A stretch of DNA of 64,000 nucleotides from Peptococcaceae bacterium BICA1-7 (GTDB lineage Bacteria; Bacillota; Desulfotomaculia; Desulfotomaculales; Desulfocucumaceae). The stretch lies in NCBI GenBank assembly GCA_000802095.1, contig JUEB01000033.1:186001-250000 (forward strand), written 5' to 3'. The notes beneath the pieces are model-generated. The model was not told the origin of the DNA. It saw only the letters and a list, made by a program, of their open reading frames with translations, and searched no databases. Shown piece after piece: positions 36,122 through 43,848 of this stretch (position 1 is the first letter of the stretch; each line of letters begins with the position of its first letter). Both the position numbers and the translations under genes were made by a program.

Positions 36122-36816
36122 AAAAAATTATATTGCTGATAGTATTCCTGGTGTCAATTGGCGTACTGGGTTGTAGTAGATATAATTCAACCTCCAAGCC
36201 CCATGCAATTCTTTTAAAGGATTACTCAAGCATTGAGGAATTGGCCAAAGACACCCCCCTGGTAATTACTGGCAAGGTTGCTGGAAACAGTGAAAAATTT
36301 GATTATAAACATGTAACTTTTATTAAAACAAAAATTAGCATAGAAAATATATATAGATCCGGTTATGGATTGAAAGAAGGCGACAACATTACGCTGCTAC
36401 AAACAGAAATGGAGGAAGATCCAGTCGTCGATAAAAGTGATAAGTTACTTCTTTTCCTTAGGAAGTATGAGGGTCCCGTAATAGATGATGCCTACATGAT
36501 TATAGGTTTGGAGAAGGGGCATTTTTTTCTAAAAGATAACAAAATATATTCAAAGGCGGCGGAACAATCTTTTATTTCACTGACAGAAAAAGATAAGAAA
36601 AATATTGTTACCTCCGGCCTTACTGTGCAGGAATTGAATGATGAATTGGAAAAAGTAAAATATACACCTAATATAAGGCCAAAAGTGACAGATGAAGAGA
36701 GGGAAAAGTGGCGCCAACAAGCAAAAGATATGACTGAAATGACAAACGAGCAGCGCCAAGAATTTACTGAACAGATAAGGAAAACGCATGAAACGGAAAA
36801 ATTAGATCCTAAATAA
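36118..36816 (+). CDS. Lipoprotein of unknown function
   Basis: 232 residues. Signal peptide with lipobox (IVFLVSIGVLGCSRY) gives a membrane-anchored lipoprotein. The middle part (LAKDTPLVITGKVAGNSEK, then DKSDKLLLFLRKYEGP) is a beta-rich domain seen in uncharacterised Firmicutes lipoproteins. The C-terminal 60 residues are charged and helical (DEEREKWRQQAKDMTEMTNE). Coupled by ATGA overlap to the secreted peptide. AT-rich. No function assigned. Confidence 0.75.
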   Translation: MKKIILLIVFLVSIGVLGCSRYNSTSKPHAILLKDYSSIEELAKDTPLVITGKVAGNSEKFDYKHVTFIKTKISIENIYRSGYGLKEGDNITLLQTEMEEDPVVDKSDKLLLFLRKYEGPVIDDAYMIIGLEKGHFFLKDNKIYSKAAEQSFISLTEKDKKNIVTSGLTVQELNDELEKVKYTPNIRPKVTDEEREKWRQQAKDMTEMTNEQRQEFTEQIRKTHETEKLDPK

Positions 36817-36894
36817 CCTGCCGTTAGATGAAGTTTCAGTATAAGGCATATCTGAACCTGAAGAGATGAAGGAGTCATTGAGGGAGAGGATTAT

Positions 36895-37113
36895 TTGAGC
36901 TTGAAAAATAAATTATGTATAAATTTAATTATAATTATTCTTTTATTTGCTCTAACCGGATGTAATTCTGAGACTGCCAATAGTCCACCGCAAAAAGAAA
37001 GTAAAAAAGACTCAATAATTATATCCCCAACGACCAATATGCTTTCTACGGATGATCTTACCATGATTGGAAAAACCTCAGAGGGGATTAAGGGGTCAGG
37101 CCTGAATACTTGA
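36895..37113 (+). CDS. Short lipoprotein, probably truncated
   Basis: 72 residues with signal and lipobox (LIIIILLFALTGCNSE), then a polar stretch ending abruptly after TTNMLSTDDLTMIGKTSEG. The end falls in the word GGGGTCAGGCCTGAATACTT, which recurs at 45903, so the original 3' part seems lost. TTG starts at 36895 or 36901 are both possible; GAGAGGA lies before them. Confidence 0.5.
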   Translation: MSLKNKLCINLIIIILLFALTGCNSETANSPPQKESKKDSIIISPTTNMLSTDDLTMIGKTSEGIKGSGLNT

Positions 37114-37159
37114 CATAATGCATGACAAATAGAAATTAGGTTCTTGATTTGTATCCGTA

Positions 37160-37408
37160 AAATAATCCCCACCTTGAAAAAGGTGGGGCAGCACTTTTGG
37201 GTCTTATGCAAGGGGTGAGCAGAAAAAGAAAAGTGATATTGATTTTCTGATCGAATACCCTTCTGGCACTTTGACACTGTTTTCCCTTGTCAAAATGAAT
37301 GGTGACCTGAAAAAAGCCCTCAAAAAAAAGGTTCAGGTCATAACACTAAAGACACTATCACCCTACATCAAAGATCAGGTTTTGAAAGATAAGCGGGTGA
37401 TCATGTGA
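37160..37408 (+). pseudogene. MNT-type nucleotidyltransferase (MntA) remnant
   Basis: The canonical minimal nucleotidyltransferase motif is readable from 37196: FGSYARGEQKKKSDIDFLIE, then YPSGTLTLFSLVKM and KVQVITLKTLSPYIKDQVLK to TGA at 37406. The upstream helix IIPTLKKVG is in a different frame, so one frameshift near 37190 separates it. In HEPN/MNT systems MntA AMPylates and neutralises the HEPN RNase. The pair with the next gene is clear. Confidence 0.8.
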
Positions 37409-37666
37409 AGGATGATATGACTTTTTAAAAGCATATCCTGGAAAGCATAAATGCTATTGAAAAATATATCCAGGGTATTTCTAAGCAGGATTTCAAGGCT
37501 TCTCCGTAAAAATTTCTCCTCTGTGCCCTGGCGACAATTGGCTGGGATGAGAGATATTCTGATTCACCACTACTTTGGTGTAGATTACGATATAGTTTGG
37601 GAAACCTGCATAAAAGATTTACCTGATGTGAAGCAGTATTTGGAAGATATTCTTAGGGGCTGTTAA
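37405..37666 (+). pseudogene. HEPN toxin (HepT/DUF86) remnant
   Basis: GTG 37405 overlaps the MntA stop. KDDMTF is followed by a frameshift in the CTTTTT run, then [20 protein letters not shown] in another frame. After an internal loss, the C-terminal part reads [20 protein letters not shown] with the RNase motif R-x4-H-x-Y, then [20 protein letters not shown]. Two frame changes and a missing central helix show decay. It formed a HEPN/MNT toxin-antitoxin pair with the preceding gene. Confidence 0.8.
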
Positions 37667-37679
37667 TAAATGCTATACA

Positions 37680-37723
37680 AAACCACCTATTTTGGGATTT
37701 AGATACCCGGCGGGTGGTTTATT
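37680..37723. terminator. 'AACCACC...GGTGGTT' terminator
   Basis: AACCACC (37681-37687) pairs with GGTGGTT (37713-37719), then TATTAG. It is related to the hairpins at 29257 and 56604. Confidence 0.65.
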
Positions 37724-37758
37724 AGTGACCAATAAGCAACTTGAAAAGTGTTAACAAA

Positions 37759-37791
37759 TACTGGAATCAGGCCTGCATTCCGGGGTATAAT
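37759..37791 (+). promoter_or_regulatory. Promoter with MerR-like dyad, methyltransferase 1
   Basis: TGGAAT (37762-37767), an 18-base spacer and TATAAT (37786-37791). The spacer is framed by TACTGGAAT and ATTCCGGGGTA, a dyad. The same layout precedes the second methyltransferase at 40292-40324. Confidence 0.55.
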
Positions 37792-37885
37792 TGTAGGAGA
37801 ATATTTGGGGGTGGGTCTTGCAAATTGATGTTCATGGCCCAACTGGTCATGAACATAATGAATACCGTGGGAAAGGGGTAATGAG

Positions 37886-38497
37886 ATGACAATTGAAGAG
37901 CGTTACAGAGAAAGATACAAATCAGGGGACACTCCCTGGGACCTCGGCCAGGCAGATTTCAATCTTATCGAAGTTGTGACCGAGAAACCTATTCTGAGCT
38001 GCAAAGTCTTAGATATTGGCTGTGGAACCGGAGACAATTCCATATGGCTTGCCCAGAACCGCTTTCAGGTTATTGGTACGGATACCTCGGACATTGCTCT
38101 GGAGAAGGCAAGAGAAAAAGCTTCTAAAGCCAACGTTGAATGTAATTTCATGCTTGTTGATTTTCTTAAGAACAAAATTGAAGGTGCTCCTTTGGGTTTT
38201 GTATTTGACAGAGGCTGTTTTCATTCATTCAGTTTTGAAAATGATCGAAGATTGTTTGCTCAAAATATCGCTGCTCACCTGGAAGAAGCTGGCCTGTGGC
38301 TAACAATCGCTGGCAATGCTGATGAGCATCGCCAAAGTCCAGGTCCACCTCAACGGACTGCAGGAGACATAGTCTTGGCAGTGGAGCCCTATTTTGAGGT
38401 TCTTTCACTTACATCCAGCCATTTCGGATCTAATCGTCCAAATCCACCCAGAGCCTGGAGGTGCCTGATGAAGAAACGAACCGCCACGGGGAAGTGA
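37886..38497 (+). CDS. Class I SAM-dependent methyltransferase
   Basis: 203 residues. YKSGDTPWDLGQADFNLIEV at the N-terminus is typical of the thiopurine/thiol methyltransferase-like group. The SAM-binding motif I is VLDIGCGTGDNSIWLA, with acidic motif II VIGTDTSDIALEKA and motif DRGCFHSF. Substrate unknown; small-molecule thiols, metalloids or halides are typical of the group. ATG 37886 has AAAGGGG upstream. Its promoter is shared in form with the methyltransferase at 40369. Confidence 0.85.
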   Translation: MTIEERYRERYKSGDTPWDLGQADFNLIEVVTEKPILSCKVLDIGCGTGDNSIWLAQNRFQVIGTDTSDIALEKAREKASKANVECNFMLVDFLKNKIEGAPLGFVFDRGCFHSFSFENDRRLFAQNIAAHLEEAGLWLTIAGNADEHRQSPGPPQRTAGDIVLAVEPYFEVLSLTSSHFGSNRPNPPRAWRCLMKKRTATGK

Positions 38498-38570
38498 GAA
38501 TTATAAGAGGCCGACGAGTTTGGAAATAAAAAAGACAGCCGCAGGAGCTGCCTTGATGAGACTTTGGAAG

Positions 38571-38918
38571 TTACGCCTTATGGCTAGTAATAGAATTTAA
38601 CAAAAGGTTGGTTGATGAAATTATTAATGCTATGGCAAAGGCCGGCCAGAACCCCGGAATATGAATGCCGCCCACAAGCAGGTCCGCCAGCATCAACATC
38701 CAGGTGTTTATAACCAGCGTAAAAATTCCCAATGTAAGAAAGTTCAAAGGCAGGGCAATCAATATTAAAAACGGACGGATAAACAGGTTGATTACCGTCA
38801 AAACTGCCCCCGCCAGTACGCAGGCAAAAAAACTATCCAGCCTGACGGCGGGAAAAACCAGGGTCGCCGCGTAAAAGGCAGCAGTATTTATAAAAAATTG
38901 CAGGACAATTCTTTTCAT
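38571..38918 (-). CDS. YvlD/phage-holin-4 family membrane protein
   Basis: 115 residues with four hydrophobic segments (FFINTAAFYAATLVFPAV; CVLAGAVLTVINLFIRPFLI; LPLNFLTLGIFTLVINTWML; FWPAFAIALIISSTNLLL). The NLFIRPFLILIALPLNFLTLG motif is typical of PF04020 proteins such as Bacillus YvlD, part of the envelope-stress yvlABCD operon. Despite the name it is not a phage lysis gene. ATG 38918 chosen on AGGA spacing. Last gene of a four-gene minus-strand operon. Confidence 0.85.
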   Translation of the reverse strand: MKRIVLQFFINTAAFYAATLVFPAVRLDSFFACVLAGAVLTVINLFIRPFLILIALPLNFLTLGIFTLVINTWMLMLADLLVGGIHIPGFWPAFAIALIISSTNLLLNSITSHKA

Positions 38919-38934
38919 ATCCGAATCCTTTTCC

Positions 38935-39264
38935 TCAGTATAAATCAATGGTTAATTCAAAATCTCCTGTATTCACCTCAACCGCCCGCCAGCTTCCCAT
39001 ACGGCGCAGTTCGTCGATGGCTTCCCTGCACAGGGCCACGGCCCGGAGGGGCTGGAAACCGGCGAGAAACGATTTATGAGTGCGGCTTAAGTGCGGCTGG
39101 CTGAGGGCTTTCCCACGAAAAACCCCGGCAGTTTTCTCCCACAGCCAGGCCAGGTCGGCGACGGCTTCCAGGGTCACGTCCAGTACGGGTAAGAAGATTG
39201 GTATGGTAAACCCTTTTCCATTTTTCCTTATTCGCACAAAAACAAAGTAACTGCGGCGTGGCAT
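38935..39264 (-). CDS. Hypothetical protein in YvlD-type operon
   Basis: 109 residues, no family recognised. N-terminal MPRRSYFVFVRIRKNGKGFT and a helical middle; the end (GSWRAVEVNTGDFELTIDLY) is acidic beta-like. It starts one base after the stop of the SHOCT-like gene and ends 16 bases before yvlD, so it is part of that operon. Confidence 0.6.
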   Translation of the reverse strand: MPRRSYFVFVRIRKNGKGFTIPIFLPVLDVTLEAVADLAWLWEKTAGVFRGKALSQPHLSRTHKSFLAGFQPLRAVALCREAIDELRRMGSWRAVEVNTGDFELTIDLY

Positions 39265-39265
39265 G

Positions 39266-39676
39266 CTAGTCCACATAGACCTCCACCCTTACTCTTCCTT
39301 CTTCCTGGTCCTCAACGTCGATATCGACCAATTTTTCATCTACCAGGCCCTGGTCGATAATCTGCATCAATTCTTCCAGGTTCATACTGGTAAGATCTAT
39401 CCCTTTCTTTTGCATCTCCAGGTGTGCGTCTTCCGGGATAAACTTCATGCCGAAGACGGCCACCTTGGAAAAAGCCTTCATCAGTTTCAAGGGAATGTTG
39501 ATATTTACTTTCTTTGTTTTGTCCCCGCTCACGCGTACCCGGAGAAACCTGTCAGGGCCGGTGTAGGACGGCTTTACCTCCGTCTCTTCAAGCGCTTTCA
39601 GCAAATCCATACCCTCGGCAGGAGTAATTTTCCCCTCCTGGATCATTTCCAAAATTTTAATTTTTTCGCTGCTCAT
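39266..39676 (-). CDS. SHOCT-like/YvlB-LiaX N-terminal domain protein
   Basis: 136 residues. The start EKIKILEMIQEGKITPAEGM is the SHOCT-like oligomerisation motif found at the front of YvlB and LiaX proteins. A basic strand region (FLRVRVSGDKTKKVNINIP) and an acidic tail (DVEDQEEGRVRVEVYVD) follow. AAGGAG ribosome site. The operon with DUF2089 and YvlD suggests an antimicrobial-peptide or envelope-stress response. Confidence 0.75.
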   Translation of the reverse strand: MSSEKIKILEMIQEGKITPAEGMDLLKALEETEVKPSYTGPDRFLRVRVSGDKTKKVNINIPLKLMKAFSKVAVFGMKFIPEDAHLEMQKKGIDLTSMNLEELMQIIDQGLVDEKLVDIDVEDQEEGRVRVEVYVD

Positions 39677-39709
39677 TTTGATTTAACTCCTTCCAATCAT
39701 TGCAGTGGT

Positions 39710-40102
39710 CTACTTGCCGGCTTTTTTAAGCTGCCGAACAGCATCCTGGGGAGTGATTTCCCCTTTCTCCAGGGATAGCAGTATTTTTTGCCGATTTTCC
39801 TTGTCTTCCTGGAGGTCGACCTTTTCCGCCCGGTAGCCCAAGGCCTGAATAACCCCCTCCAGGCGGTTTCTGACCGTGGGATAGGAAATACCCAGTTCTT
39901 TTTCTACGTCCTTTATGCTCCCCCGGCATTTAATAAATACTTCTATAAACTCCACCTGCTCGTTTGGGAGACGGCAGAATTTGCATGTTTCAAATTCACC
40001 TTCCAGCTTTGACTGACAGTGCGTACAGCTCAGTTTGCTCACCAGCATTTCGTGGCCGCAGACGGGGCAGCGGCCCGGATACCTGTATTTGATTAAAATC
40101 AC
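39710..40102 (-). CDS. DUF2089 zinc-ribbon/HTH regulator
   Basis: A zinc ribbon with two CxxC pairs (CPVCGHEMLVSKLSCTHC) and a third pair (CKFC) precedes a helix-turn-helix (SIKDVEKELGISYPTVRNRL). A short SHOCT-like helix (ILLSLEKGEITPQDAVRQL) ends it, matching the N-terminus of the next protein. DUF2089 proteins are predicted regulators of yvl-like operons. The start is unclear: an ideal AGGAGG lies inside the GTG at 40102, an ATG at 40153 has no ribosome site, and ATC at 40093 has perfect spacing, so a non-standard start is possible. Confidence 0.8.
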   Translation of the reverse strand: MILIKYRYPGRCPVCGHEMLVSKLSCTHCQSKLEGEFETCKFCRLPNEQVEFIEVFIKCRGSIKDVEKELGISYPTVRNRLEGVIQALGYRAEKVDLQEDKENRQKILLSLEKGEITPQDAVRQLKKAGK

Positions 40103-40291
40103 CTCCTGACAGTATTTTGAATGAGTTTTATATTCTTTAGAATAATTTAGCATGGCACATTAAATATGTCAATGCAATGATTAAAAATATTAATATACAA
40201 ATTAATTTAATGAATATAATATTAAAAAATATTAAATGGGTTCAATGCGGTGCCTGGCACCACTCGCCTTTAATTTGTACGGGTGAACAAA

Positions 40292-40324
40292 TACTGGAAG
40301 ACATATTGAATTCCGGAGTATAAT
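40292..40324 (+). promoter_or_regulatory. Promoter with MerR-like dyad, methyltransferase 2
   Basis: TGGAAG (40295-40300), 18 bases, TATAAT (40319-40324). The flanks AACAAATACTGGAAG and AATTCCGGAGTATAATT match those at 37754-37792. Confidence 0.55.
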
Positions 40325-40368
40325 TTAGATGCCAGGTGTGATGAAATACAGCATAGGAGGGTTTGATT

Positions 40369-41078
40369 ATGGGTGAGCCGCCATGGGTATATAATGAAAT
40401 GCGACAAATAGGCACCGACTACTTTGACTTTGAAGAGGTGCGAAAATATGACAGCCGAATGCAAAAAATAAGGGACGTGCACAAGGAAGTAAAACATATA
40501 CTGGAGATTATAGATGCAGGCCCTGGTCAAAACATATTGGAATTCGGCGCCGGCACCGGGGAATTCGCCATAGCCGCCGCCGCAAAATGCAGCAAGGTAT
40601 ACGCCCTGGATATTTCAGCGGTTATGCTTGATTATGCCAGGCAAAAGGCAGAGTCGCTAGGGTTGAATAATATAATTTTTCAACAGGCCGGGTTTCTTAC
40701 TATCAACACCAGGAGATGCCGCTGGATGCTGTGGTTACCCAGTTAGCCCTTCATCACTTGCCCGACTTCTGGAAATTTGTTGCCCTGCGTAACATTTATG
40801 GATTCTTGAAAACTGGTGGAAAACTGTATTTACGGGATGTGGTTTTTGATTCCGGGGTGGAAAACTACAATGAGTATTTTAGCGGCTGGCGGGATTCTGT
40901 GTTGAAGATGGCCGGTGAGGAGTTTGCCGCCAGTATTGACAGGCACATAAGAGATGAATACTCAACTCTGGACTGGGTGATGGAAGGCATGATTACCAGG
41001 GCCGGTTTTGAGCTAAATGAGGTATATCAGCCGGGATATTGCAATAAAGCCTATCTTTGCGTGAAATCAGTTAAATAA
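40369..41078 (+). pseudogene. SAM-dependent methyltransferase with one frameshift
   Basis: The first frame gives GEPPWVYNEMRQIGTDYFDF and the SAM motif ILEFGAGTGEFAIAAAA, VYALDISAVMLDYARQKA, up to FQQAGFLT near 40700. The continuation YQHQEMPLDAVVTQLALHHL, then FLKTGGKLYLRDVVFDS to the stop at 41078 is in the next frame, so one base is missing near 40700. The joined product would be about 236 residues, the normal size for the UbiE/Coq5-type fold. It may be a real pseudogene or a sequencing error. ATG 40369 has GGAGG eight bases upstream. Confidence 0.85.
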
Positions 41079-41116
41079 GGTCAATCAGTACGGTGAGTTA
41101 AAATGGAGTCTATTTA

Positions 41117-41195
41117 ATGTCCATAAAAGGGGGTTCCCGATCCCGCTTTACATTTAAGAAGGATTTTTCCAGGCTGGTGGATGCCAGGGTGGAGA
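41117..41195 (+). pseudogene. Truncated paralogue of the small protein at 34690
   Basis: ATG 41117 begins SIKGGSRSRFTFKKDFSRLV and continues DARVEKV, matching the N-terminus of the 34690 product residue for residue at most positions. It then runs into a terminator hairpin and ends. About the first 26 codons are preserved. Confidence 0.75.
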
Positions 41196-41196
41196 A

Positions 41197-41237
41197 GGTC
41201 CTGAACCGCCCAATGGGAGGTTCGGGACCTTTTTTAT
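41197..41237 (+). terminator. Strong terminator
   Basis: GGTCCTGAACCGCCC pairs with GGAGGTTCGGGACC around AATG, followed by TTTTTTATT. Confidence 0.85.
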
Positions 41238-41330
41238 TACCAGAAACTATGCTATGTGGATAACTTAAAAGCCTGCTATGTGGCTGGCCTAGAAAAACAA
41301 CCTCATATGTCAACGGGTTCTCCGGCTGAA

Positions 41331-41497
41331 CCGGCTCTATAACTCGTGGCCAACGGAATACCGACCGCCCTCGAAAGGCCCGTCCTGGGCCTCTCGGGCT
41401 TCCGCAGCGTCCTGCTGCGGATCGGTATTCCATAAGCCATCTTCGTTAAGAGCCGGTAACAGCCTGCGAAAGGTTAACACAAGGGGCTGTTTTTCCT
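41331..41497 (+). ncRNA. Candidate structured RNA: Y-shaped element plus terminator
   Basis: Outer arms of about 35 bases (41331-41364 and 41422-41456) are nearly complementary, including CCGGCTCT/AGAGCCGG and GGAATACCGA/TCGGTATTCC. They enclose two hairpins with identical GTCCT loops: AGGCCC-GTCCT-GGGCCT (41376-41392) and TCCGCAGC-GTCCT-GCTGCGGA (41401-41421). A terminator-like stem ACAGCC...GGCTGT with a T-run follows (41459-41497). No protein is coded. I do not recognise a known RNA family. A mobile hairpin element is an alternative. Confidence 0.5.
41459..41497 (+). terminator. Terminator after the Y-shaped element
   Basis: AACAGCC pairs with GGCTGTT and the right arm runs into TTTTT; loop about 20 bases. 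Confidence 0.6.
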
Positions 41498-41661
41498 GCC
41501 TCTATGAATGTCGCTATTGGGTCGACTGGAGGGCGATTTTGTTCGGAACGGAGCAATGGGATATAGATTTAACCACTGGTAAAAATCTGGTATTATAGGA
41601 AAAGAGTTGTTTTGGAAAGTGTCCAGGGAAGGGAATTAATGTATTTAGGAGGTCTATTTCC

Positions 41662-43848
41662 TTGAAAAAAAACAGTAGTGGAAATAATAGCACATTCTCC
41701 TGCCGGATAACCCGGAAGAATTTTTTATTTTTCCTTTTTGTTCTTCTGGCAGCCCTAACAGCAAGCGGATGCTCCGGTTCCCCAGACTCTTCCGCCTCCC
41801 CGGCAGAGCCGGCGTCAAAGACTTCCTTCATATCACAGTTTGGTAAATATGAGGAGGCGCCGGTCAATGTCACCCCGGCCATTAAGCCATACGCTGTGGC
41901 CGGTGACCTGAGCAACATAACCAATAAAAATATGTTTGATTTTTCGGAAGCCGCCCGAAGTCTTTTGATTAAAAACTGTTTTGTGGTGGTTCCCGGCGAG
42001 CACAGAGAGTTTTTCATGCTTTATGAAACAAACAGCTATGAACCGGTGCCCAGCTTTATTACCACTGATTCCATGCTCCATAACTATCATTTGTTTTTCA
42101 GCCACCTGTTGAGGGTGGTGGAAACAGAAAAACTGGCCCCCGGGCTGAGGGAGCTTAATACGGCGATGCTGTCGGAGGCGCAAAAGCAGTACGACGGCCT
42201 TAAGGGTACCGGATGGGAGAATGCCGCCAAAAGGAATGTTGGGTTTTTTTCAGTGGGCGCAAGTATACTTGAGCCTGGCGCTGCTGTCCCGCAGACAGTT
42301 GAAGGCGAGGTAAAAAAAGAACTGGACCTTATTGAAAAGCACCAGGGTGTAGCCATATCACCGGTTATGAACACCGGTGGAAGCCTGGATGACTTAAATG
42401 CTCTAAAAGAAGATTATTCGCAGTACATACCCCGGGGTCATTATGAAAGGACAGAGCAGCTAAAAGCGTATTTTAAGGCTATGATGTGGTATGGAAGGCA
42501 GACCTTCAGGCTGAAAAACGAGGATGAAATAAAATCCGCCGTACTTATTACCATAGCTCTGGAGAGGGATCAAAACAGGCAGGGATGGGAAAAAATATAT
42601 GATCCCACCGCTTTTTTCGCGGGCAAAAGTGACGACATAACCTTTATTCAGTTCAAAGACCTGCTTGACAAAATATACGGCTCCGGGGCCGATCTTCAGA
42701 CGGTGTTGACGGACTCGCAAAAATGGGCCACCTTCCTGGAGGAGGCCGGGAAGCTGGACCCTCCGGCCATCAATTCCATGCCTGTTTTTGATCAAAACAT
42801 ACAGCCCGACCGTGAAAGGGAAATAAAGGGGTTCCGGTTTATGGGACAGCGTTTTACCATTGACGCTTCCATTTTCCAGCGGCTGGTTTACCGTGAGGTA
42901 GAGGAAAACAGCCAGGGCCAGAGGAGAATGCTGCCCAGGGGACTGGATATTCCCGCCGCCATGGGGTCAAAAGAGGCCTATGCCATTCTCAAGTCAATGG
43001 GAGAAACCGATTACCGGGACTACCCGGAAAATATGGCTAAAATGAGAGGGTACATCAAGTCTCTTGGCAAAGAGACCTGGACTCAGAACCTCTATTGGGG
43101 ATGGATGTATTCGCTGCTGCCTTTAACCGTTGAAAAACCGGAAGGATACCCATCTTTTATGCGCAGCCCGGCGTGGGATAGGAAAGATCTCAACACCTTC
43201 CTGGGCAGCTGGACAGAGTTAAAGCACGATACAGTGCTTTACGCAAAACAGGTATACGCCGAGTGCGGCGGCGGGGGGGACGTTGATGACCGCGGCTATG
43301 TGGAGCCCAGCCCGGTAGTATACGCCAGGCTTGCCTCGCTGACCGGGATGACCAGGGAGGGCCTTAAAGCACGGGATCTGTTAAACCCAAGGGACGAAGA
43401 AAGCCTCTGCAGGATGGAAAAACTGGCCCTTTACCTGAAGACAATCTCTGAAAAGGAATTAAACAATATTCCGTTATCTGACGAGGAATATCAGTTAATC
43501 CGTTCATACGGCGGCAGTTTGGAACATTTCTGGCTGGAGGCCCTGCGGGACGAGGGGATTGACCACCGGTCGGCAGCTTTCGACCGGCCGGCGGCACTGG
43601 TGACCGATGTGGCCACAGATATCGGCGGTGGCCGGGTTTTACAGGAGGCTACCGGAAAAATATACGAGATATATGCCGTGGTTCCGGTTGACGGCAAATT
43701 AAGGATTGCCAAGGGTGGGGTATATTCATATTATGAATTTCCCGGCCCGCTTGCCGACCGCTTAACCGACACAAAATGGCACAGCATGTTGGATAATGGG
43801 GAGTTGCCGGACTTGCCGGAATGGACAAGGGCTTTTATGGCGCAATGA
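41662..43848 (+). CDS. DUF3160-domain lipoprotein
   Basis: 728 residues, mostly one DUF3160 domain. Signal peptide with lipobox (FLFVLLAALTASGCSGS) and a serine/proline-rich linker place it on the outer membrane face. Family-like segments are SFITTDSMLHNYHLFFSHLL, FRFMGQRFTIDASIFQRLVY, LYWGWMYSLLPL and the C-terminal HSMLDNGELPDLPEWTRAFM. The function of DUF3160 is unknown. TTG 41662 is eight bases after AGGAGG. It overlaps the next gene by four bases, so they form an operon. Confidence 0.88.
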   Translation: MKKNSSGNNSTFSCRITRKNFLFFLFVLLAALTASGCSGSPDSSASPAEPASKTSFISQFGKYEEAPVNVTPAIKPYAVAGDLSNITNKNMFDFSEAARSLLIKNCFVVVPGEHREFFMLYETNSYEPVPSFITTDSMLHNYHLFFSHLLRVVETEKLAPGLRELNTAMLSEAQKQYDGLKGTGWENAAKRNVGFFSVGASILEPGAAVPQTVEGEVKKELDLIEKHQGVAISPVMNTGGSLDDLNALKEDYSQYIPRGHYERTEQLKAYFKAMMWYGRQTFRLKNEDEIKSAVLITIALERDQNRQGWEKIYDPTAFFAGKSDDITFIQFKDLLDKIYGSGADLQTVLTDSQKWATFLEEAGKLDPPAINSMPVFDQNIQPDREREIKGFRFMGQRFTIDASIFQRLVYREVEENSQGQRRMLPRGLDIPAAMGSKEAYAILKSMGETDYRDYPENMAKMRGYIKSLGKETWTQNLYWGWMYSLLPLTVEKPEGYPSFMRSPAWDRKDLNTFLGSWTELKHDTVLYAKQVYAECGGGGDVDDRGYVEPSPVVYARLASLTGMTREGLKARDLLNPRDEESLCRMEKLALYLKTISEKELNNIPLSDEEYQLIRSYGGSLEHFWLEALRDEGIDHRSAAFDRPAALVTDVATDIGGGRVLQEATGKIYEIYAVVPVDGKLRIAKGGVYSYYEFPGPLADRLTDTKWHSMLDNGELPDLPEWTRAFMAQ

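Noticed and set aside
38571-38918. Prophage holin
   Set aside because: The family name suggests a phage, but the protein is YvlD-like and lies in a stress operon; no phage genes around it.
41316-41332. tRNA T-arm look-alike (GGGTTCTCCGGCTGAACC)
   Set aside because: No acceptor stem, anticodon arm or D-arm can be built around it; no tRNA was found in the window.
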